Source: Arctopsyche grandis (taxonomy: Eukaryota; Arthropoda; Insecta; Trichoptera; Hydropsychidae). Taken from it: a stretch of DNA of 64,000 bases. Each line of letters begins with the position of its first letter. Within the stretch, counting starts at the first letter, position 1. The position numbers and the translations under genes were made by a program. A model generated the notes under the pieces. That model made no database searches, was not told where the DNA came from, and saw nothing but the letters and a program-made list of their open reading frames with translations. The stretch lies in contig NC_135357.1 of NCBI RefSeq assembly GCF_051622035.1, positions 37,121,691 through 37,185,690 of the forward strand. The letters are read 5' to 3'. Below are positions 57,863 through 64,000 of the stretch, piece after piece.

Positions 57863-60498
57863 CTACACTCCCAGGATGAATTCAGCGTCTGATTTATTTT
57901 TGTCACAATCTGAAAATACAAAAACAGTTAAATTAAATACATATGTTAAAATTCATATGTGCATATGTTTTTGTTATAAAATACCGTCAGTTTCATTCAC
58001 AATTTCAATGATTACGTTCGGCACTTGGGATATCATCGGAAGATCGTCAACGGAGGAGCCGACTTGGTCGACAGTCGAAATTTCCTCCAAGACAGCATCT
58101 ATGTCGTCGTCTTCGCTCTCGCACGTCTCTGTCATGCATTCACCCATCGATTCCAACGACGGTGAAAAGAAACGATTTTTAATATCTTGCGACGGCCTAC
58201 CCTTTGGTCCGTTAGCTTCGCATATCGTTCTTGGCCTTGTAATAATGAACAATCATTTTACAAACAAATAGAGAGAGAGTACACAACTATTTATAAAAAG
58301 ATCAGATATATTATACATACATACCTAATGTTCAAATTTTCTACTTTTTTGCTAAAATTCTCCCTTTCTGTAAATTAATAGTATCAAAAACATTACTGCT
58401 CCATGTTGATTATTGCTTATATACTGCATTTAATATACACACTACATACCTTCATCTTTCTCACTATTCACGAGACTGTTTAGTGAACGTAAAGCTTGCT
58501 CCGGAAATGTCCTATCTACAAAGTTCATTTCTTTAGGAGGATTGTCACCGCCGTCTTCATTGAGTCGACACTTCAATTTATGATACGTATCGAAAGCATC
58601 AGTCAGATCAGTGAAGGAATCGCTATCTATAGAAAATGTATCCTTTAGATCATTGTTAGCGGCTCGTTTGCCACCTGTTGCCAATAAATCTCCTGAAAAA
58701 AACACAACAAAAAAAACGTGAACAACCCATGACTTGTATTTGAGGAATATAAGATGTGAGACACTCAAGGAAGGTGACAAAACAAAATTCGATAATTAAA
58801 CATACATACACGTTCACACATGCCGGTTATGAAAGCATTTTCGATACAAATTGAGCGCAAATGTAGGTAAACTTACACAAGACAAAAGTTCTACTTCCGG
58901 TTGTCGGATTTTGTTCTAAATTTTTTTATTACTTAAAATCACTATAATTATTATACACATTAAATATCAAGAAAATAAAAATAATTTAAAAGATCAAAAT
59001 AAAATAATGAAATATTGTTTAAAAAAAAAATACTACTTCCTGTTTACGAAGTCTAACGAAAATGTTATCAGCTCTAAGTTAATACATAAAGAATACAAAT
59101 ATAAATTTTCAGCTTGATACGTTCAGGGGTGTGGAAAGAATCGTGATCACAACATTTTTGACTTTTCTAAGAGGAAAAATCCCACTTCCGGTTTATTAAA
59201 TTTAGTGATTTTTTTTATTTTCATCACATTGATTTAAGAATTATACTTGAATTTTTTCGTGACGAGCACACGTGCTTAAGGGGTCGAAAAAAATAGTGGA
59301 AGAAAAATCGAACAAGAGTAAACTGCCACTCCCGCTTGGCGGATGATTACCAAATTTTATACATAACTTGGTATTATGTTTAAACTTCTAGATATGAAAT
59401 TTCAGTTCAATAAACCAAAGGTTTCTGAGAGAAAAATAAAAAACCTCGATTCTCTATAGTAAAAGTACTACTTTCGTCTCGGGTGAAAATATTCAAAAAA
59501 TATTAGGGTATAAAATTTATAATTTCAAAAAAATTTACATGTAAAAAAAATTCAGTATGATTCGGTTAGCGGTTCGGGAGATAATTTATTCAAAAACTAA
59601 AAAAAAAAAGAGGACACCTATAAGGGGAGGTACCGTTTCCGGTCAACTTAAAAATTTCAAAAAAATTTATGTCGTGTCGGTAAGAATTTCAGTAACCGAT
59701 ACTAAGTTTCAGTTCGATAGTATTAACGGTGTTCAAAAAATACACACATTTTTTTCTAGATCATGAAAACGTGATTGATTCCGAGTTCGAATCATTCAAA
59801 ATCTCGAGTTCGAATTTTCGCATGATCACAAAACCTCATCTATTGTTCCTACGTACATAGATAAAGTAATAGGGTTGCTGTAGTAATGTTACCCAATTGA
59901 TATAACGGAAGACTATAAATATATACCCACTGTCTATATACTTCCAGTAGGAGAATTCGAGACCGTAGTCTCTGGAAGTGGCCACGAATCTGAACACGCC
60001 ATCTCTCAGCATGGAGCACAGGATGTAGAGCAGGTCCAAGTGGCCGTTTTCGCGAGCGTATACCTGCATCTCTTGGAGGATCTTCGACATAGACGACACT
60101 ACGCGAACGCAGGCTTTCCTCGACGTCGAGTCTTTCTGGTGGATCGAATATATCGTGTACAGGCCGGCGATACATCTGTGGTAGTTTTCGTCGGTGTTTG
60201 CGTTGAATAAAAGCTTGGCAGCTATATTTACGGCCTCGTCGTAAAACTCGCACAACTCTTGCAAGGATGGCCTTCCGCTGAAATACAAGTGCTCGTCAGT
60301 AACATAATGCATGAGGGGTGAAGCCTGTGTCGACGGTATACCTGAAGATAAGGTCGAACTCGGTATCTATCCACAGTTGGCGGAAAGTGGAGTATCTGAT
60401 ACAGTCCCGTTGTAGAAATGCTTGGATGAGTTCATTGCAGTCGTCTTCGAATCCGTCGGCTATACTCGGCAATGTTTTATACACGAAAGATTTAAGCT
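57863..60498 (-). CDS. SNAPC1-like snRNA-activating protein complex subunit (partial model)
   Basis: Minus-strand exons inferred: 60342-60498, 59942-60277, then 58450-58692, 57985-58215 and 57863-57909 with a stop. The first two encode the SNAPC1 core: CNELIQAFLQRDCIRYSTF, LWIDTEFDLIF, CIAGLYTIYSIHQK and FRFVATSRDYGLEF. The third carries FTDLTDAFDTYHKLKC, like the SNAPC1 region after the core. The tail is acidic (ESEDDDIDAVLEE). SNAPc binds the proximal sequence element of snRNA promoters for pol II and III. Two gaps remain. The exon with the start codon, upstream of 60498, was not found. The phase between 59942 and 58692 needs at least one further exon. The acceptor at 58215 was chosen because it restores phase. 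Confidence 0.75.
58945..59545. repeat. Dispersed repeat, copy 2 (family unknown), in SNAPC1-like intron
   Basis: Same orientation and block order as 7288-7860. It sits in the region where an exon of the SNAPC1-like gene should lie. No termini or coding motif recognised. Confidence 0.6.
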
Positions 60499-60997
60499 CT
60501 GAATAGTAAAAAAAAAACAACTATTTAAACTCCACTGATCCACTAAAATATATTTAATAATAAGTATATTTATATAGTATACTCGTTTTATTCGGTCTGG
60601 GGGGGGCATCGGACGTAGATGGTCCAATACTTTCTGAAACGATATTAAATTAATTCACTCATTTTAGTTTTTAATGTATTAAAATTTATTTAAAGTGTAA
60701 TTTTATACGAAAAACTGATACCTCTATATTTCGAATAAGCTATTCTAGATCTTGCTCTAGTTCTTTTCATGTTATCGAAACAATAACCTCAATAAACGTC
60801 AGTTTGACAGTGTGAAACAAATAGTTTTGGTTCCAAGTTAATCATTATTTGACCAACGCTCTACAATTTTTTTACCCCGTTAATACAAATTCAAGACAAT
60901 CCAAAATATATTACGTAATAGCTCAAGAAAAATGACTGCGTGGAATATTTTTATGTAGTTTTTAGCCGTTTAATAGACGTCAGCTATGTGATTTTTT

Positions 60998-61385
60998 ATT
61001 TATTTATACCAGGAAGGTCTAACAGATAACCCCAATGCGCCTTACAGGCCAGAAACATTGTACATTTGATACAAGTATTATTAGTATTATACAAAGTAAA
61101 TACATATCAACTAACACCCACAGACACATTGTAAATTTGCAGCATTTTATACAATTCAAAAAAATTCGAAACTGCTGAAAATTCGAAAGTCGCAAGAAAA
61201 CGGGGTTGCTAATTTGTTGGAACCGTTTCAATGAAAATCAAATAAATTGGCAAACTCTGACAGGAAATGATCGACCTGGAGTCACAGATATAAGGTCTGG
61301 CCAACAGAAACCAGTGGGATTTGAACCCATGACCACTGTGTACAAAACATTATGTCCTAACCAATAGTATATTCTGCTGGTAATA
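60998..61385 (-). mobile_element. tRNA-derived SINE, copy 4 (minus strand)
   Basis: The tail end (TTTATACCAGGAAGGTCTAAC) is at the left, and the inverted B box GGATTTGAACCC is at 61317-61328. It matches the family at 43854. Confidence 0.7.
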
Positions 61386-61432
61386 TATACATTTATACTT
61401 GTTCAACTCTAGGAAGAAACTTTGGAAAATCG

Positions 61433-61543
61433 TACATGCTATCTGCCTCACCGCCTCTCGACTAATAGCATTTCGAGTGTATAAATGTTCTACTATCTCA
61501 CGAAATGCTATTGGTCGAGAAGCGGTGAGGCAGATAGCATGTA
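61433..61543. repeat. 111 nt near-perfect hairpin (43 bp arms)
   Basis: The arms 61433-61475 and 61501-61543 are inverted copies with two mismatches, around a 25 nt loop. One mismatch would be a G-U pair in one RNA orientation. This is either a pre-miRNA-like or siRNA hairpin, or a short foldback transposon. No target duplication is obvious. Confidence 0.7.
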
Positions 61544-62051
61544 TGTTTTACCCAAGTTTCATCCAACACCGGATAGAAAATAGCTTAAAATTAATATCAA
61601 TCCGCAGCAAATAACAATATAATAGAGGGCACAAAATGTACCAAATAATATCATAGAGTTCTTATAATTAAATTTTTTCAATTCCGACAGCTATTATTCG
61701 ACTCAAATTGAAATCTCCATGTGGTTTATAAATTGTGATGACCCCAAATGCTAGATGCATGTATTAAAGAGTTTACAAAAATAGCATCGTGCACCAAACG
61801 TTTTTCATGGAAATCTAGACCCCACGAGCGATCAATACATCCAAAGGAAATTTTAGTTTTATCTAATGCTCTCCCAATATGACCACCGAATGAAAGCCCG
61901 ACATCGAGAACAACGCGCATATATGTAAGTGTACTCGTTGACAAATGCAGTTTATAGATTACTAGTTGTTTTACCTGGCTTCACTCAGTATTTGTAATAC
62001 AAACAGCGTAAACATGGCGAATCTAATAGTAAATATTCATTTGTTTTATAT

Positions 62052-63173
62052 TGTTGCATGGACGTGAAGAGGGGGCTTCCAGAATCGGAGAGAAAGACGC
62101 AGGAGGATTGTAGAAGTCTTTTATTCGGCTGCTCTCGTCAGCGGTCCAAGTCGGAATGGAATCCAAGCCGAGAGCGCCCATATTTATACCCGTTGGGCAC
62201 AACACACATACATAAACTATTGGTCGATGAGTGGGGCGATCCCATTGGCCGTTACATACGACTTAAGGTCTGTTCATACCTAGTCAGCACGTACCGACTT
62301 CAGCAGGTATCCGGCCGTACGAAAAGTATTCTTTGGTACATTTTGTATGGGTATATTCATACCAACCGTCACGTTTACGCCACGGCAGGCTTACAGCAGT
62401 ACCCGAAATTTCCTGTTCATACCTTACAGCAACATCCGTCAACGTATCGTATCCGTTTTTTGGCCATCATGGAAATATACACGCGAATTACGTGCCATGA
62501 GTCTGCCGCTTTGCTGTTTTGGACCAATTATCGATTGTGACAGTTGACAGCTGTTCAATCTTTCGACATGGTTTTGGCGCAAATATTTAAAAAAAATTTA
62601 AATTTTTTTATGGAAATATTTAAAAAAATTTTGTCCATCATCCACAAGCTCCTTATACAGTGTCCAAAACTCTCCTTCGGTTTTTCTATTTTTTAACATG
62701 GGATGCACATCAAAACGCCTCCGTGCTTTTTTATTGCCTTCTTGAGCTTCTTCTTCCAACAACAGCGCGATTATACATAATTTTTCGTTCGATAAACGTC
62801 GAAACATTTTTGCTGACTTGTATTCTGACGCGTAGCTATGAATGCACGTGTATGCATTCATATTGCAAGTACTCGACAATACGACGTAAGCAATATTGTG
62901 CCGTATCGTCATGGCCTCTATTGTATAAGTAAGCCGATTTTGCCTTGCACTCAGCCAAATAGCTGTAAACGTGACGTGACCACGACGTGTAGGTAGATAT
63001 GAATAGAAATGTAATAAAATGACATATTTGAAACGGAGTCGTGCAGTGCTGTTAAGTATGAACAGACCTTTATTCATTCGGCGAGGACATTTTGGCGCGA
63101 ACGAGAGATCAGGTGATTAGCGCTCGTAAGCCATCGGTCCACGAGCGCCACCCACCTAATCTCTACGTTACAA
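62052..63173 (+). mobile_element. Solo LTR, family 2 (fossil), interrupted by Harbinger
   Basis: TGTTGCATGGACGTG.. to ..CTCTACGTTACA flanked by ATAT (62048-62051, 63174-63177). Without the inserted element it would be about 315 bp, like the 305 bp copy at 50130. No internal region. Confidence 0.75.
62266..63069 (-). mobile_element. PIF/Harbinger element, internally deleted, transposase N-terminal part
   Basis: Terminal repeats AGGTCTGTTCATAC.. / ..GTATGAACAGACCT with TTA duplicated at 62263-62265 and 63070-63072. The minus-strand frame 62598-62812 starts MFRRLSNEKLCIIALLLEE and includes KARRRFDVHPMLKNRKTEG and EFWTLYKELVDDGQNFFKY, matching the N-terminus of ALP1/HARBI1-like transposases. The catalytic DDE part is missing, so it is non-autonomous. 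The 804 bp element lies in a solo LTR. Confidence 0.85.
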
Positions 63174-63299
63174 TATATTAATTTGTCGTCATATAAATGT
63201 TGTCTTGTTAACGAAATTCCCAACCAAAGATACATATATACTTACATACCAAGTCTCTTTCGAAATCATATACTAGATGAAATAAATTGAAAACTTGAA

Positions 63300-63780
63300 A
63301 TTGGAATTACACGACGAATAGAGAGAAGTTGTATTAACGGGGTCGGCGATCGCAGTGTTGCCACTGCACCAGATCGATGTGCACATTCCGTGTGTCGATC
63401 TAAGAATCGTCGAAGCCGGCCGAGAGTCGACATGTCTGTGCTGCGAGTGGCCACGCAAATGGGGGCTGCGGCCCGCCGCGTCCCCGCCCTTTCGAGGTGC
63501 TTCGCCTATAAATGTGAGTCTTTCCTCTCGCGTCCACTCCCACCCGCCACCCGCCACCCGCCTCACGCGCTCTGCACTCGAGAGCGTTACGTAACATCGG
63601 CGACTCCGCCCCAGCCCCTGCCCTGCCCCCTTATCTGCTTCTCTTCATCGTGCCCTTTCGATTCGACTTACTTTACTTCGGTTTGAACGACACGAGCTGA
63701 CTTCAACTTCGACTGCCGTCCGCCGTCAACTACCTGACTGACAGATCGCACCACATTTGCAGGTTAAGTGCTGAACTGGC
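63300..63780 (+). promoter_or_regulatory. GC-rich putative promoter region of last gene
   Basis: A C-skewed GC-rich island surrounds the exon at 63432-63513, like those before lolal and RpS7. CCCACCCGCCACCCGCC-type repeats lie just after the donor. The promoter role is inferred. Confidence 0.4.
63432..63513 (+). CDS. First coding exon of a probable mitochondrial protein
   Basis: ATG at 63432 opens 27 codons (MSVLRVATQMGAAARRVPA then LSRCFAYK), ending at a consensus donor T|GTGAGT. The peptide is rich in Arg and Ala, lacks acidic residues and looks like a mitochondrial presequence. The rest of the gene lies to the right, outside the window or beyond the part I could resolve. I do not recognise the gene. 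Confidence 0.5.
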
Positions 63781-64000
63781 AGTGCGCGATCCATTTTCAT
63801 TCATTTGTTTACTTGTAAATTAAAATTCATTCATAAGCACGACCATACGTAACAGCTCTCACAAAAAGAAGAGGAAGAAGCGAATGACAGCTGAGTGAGC
63901 CGTAACGTCGACAATGGCGACCATGTCAATATATCGATTATTCCACAGGAAAAAGCTATTGATTTTTGTTTTATTATTTTTCATTCACCTCTAAGCGAAT
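63514..64000. other. Intron or flank at right edge
   Basis: This begins GC-rich and becomes AT-rich after 63800. An ATG at 63914 in good context opens MATMSIYRLFHRKKLLIFV, a signal-anchor-like peptide, but it stops after 26 codons before the window ends. Confidence 0.35.

Larger units (their letters stand above)
61962..63277 (-). mobile_element. Helitron family 1 (minus strand) containing a solo LTR and a Harbinger element
   Basis: CTAG at 61962-61965 is next to the family tail (AGTTGTTTTACCTGGCTTC on plus). The minus-strand start TCTAGTATATGATTTCGAAA is at 63277. The Helitron is interrupted at 62048-63177 by the solo LTR and its ATAT duplication. Confidence 0.75.

Noticed and set aside
63914-63994. 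Possible first exon of a type II membrane protein (MATMSIYRLFHRKKLLIFV..)
   Set aside because: Good start context and a hydrophobic stretch, but it stops after 26 codons with no donor before the stop. Recorded only as a curiosity.

Overview
This is insect nuclear DNA. It is AT-rich, the genes are split by spliceosomal introns, and more than half of the sequence is intron or intergenic DNA packed with transposable elements. Recognisable host genes are clip-less modular serine protease units (ModSP/HP14 type), lolal (Batman, a BTB protein), GALE (UDP-galactose 4-epimerase), RpS7 (ribosomal protein eS7) and an SNAPC1-like snRNA-activating complex subunit. A first coding exon of a probable mitochondrial protein lies near the right edge. 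I cannot name the order; a holometabolous insect is my best guess.

Layout. From 509 to 25609 (+) two protease units lie head to tail. Unit A is linker, sushi, Wonton, serine protease. Unit B is linker, four sushi domains, Wonton, serine protease. The exon phases join A to B without conflict, and I see no signal-peptide exon between them, so the whole may be one gene for a two-protease protein whose 5' end lies left of the window. Introns of unit B hold a large hAT element with another hAT, a Tc1 element and a solo LTR inside, a minisatellite, foldback elements and more. From 25610 to 28870 is a nest of DNA transposons. From 28900 to 32613 (+) lies lolal, with a GC-rich putative promoter and a roughly 1.2 kb tandem array of about 18 units before the first coding exon. 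From 33200 to 44820 is mostly Helitrons, solo LTRs, MITEs and SINEs. GALE is at 45048-48679 (+), RpS7 at 54485-55236 (+), and the SNAPC1-like gene at 57863-60498 (-). The right end has a Helitron containing a solo LTR that contains a Harbinger element, then a GC-rich promoter region with the last exon.

How the genes relate. They are unrelated housekeeping and immune functions with no operon logic. ModSP-type proteases are apical, self-activating proteases of Toll and melanization cascades. Lolal is a chromatin cofactor of GAGA factor and Polycomb/Trithorax recruitment. GALE is the last Leloir-pathway enzyme. eS7 is in the small ribosomal subunit. SNAPC1 belongs to the snRNA promoter-binding complex.

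Most interesting points: the possible double-protease gene; a 715 bp terminal-inverted-repeat element that carries a copy of the GALE 5' flank and start codon; Helitrons abutting head to tail at several places; families of MITEs and long foldbacks with exact 9 bp target duplications; the higher-order tandem array upstream of lolal; and a 111 nt near-perfect hairpin at 61433-61543.
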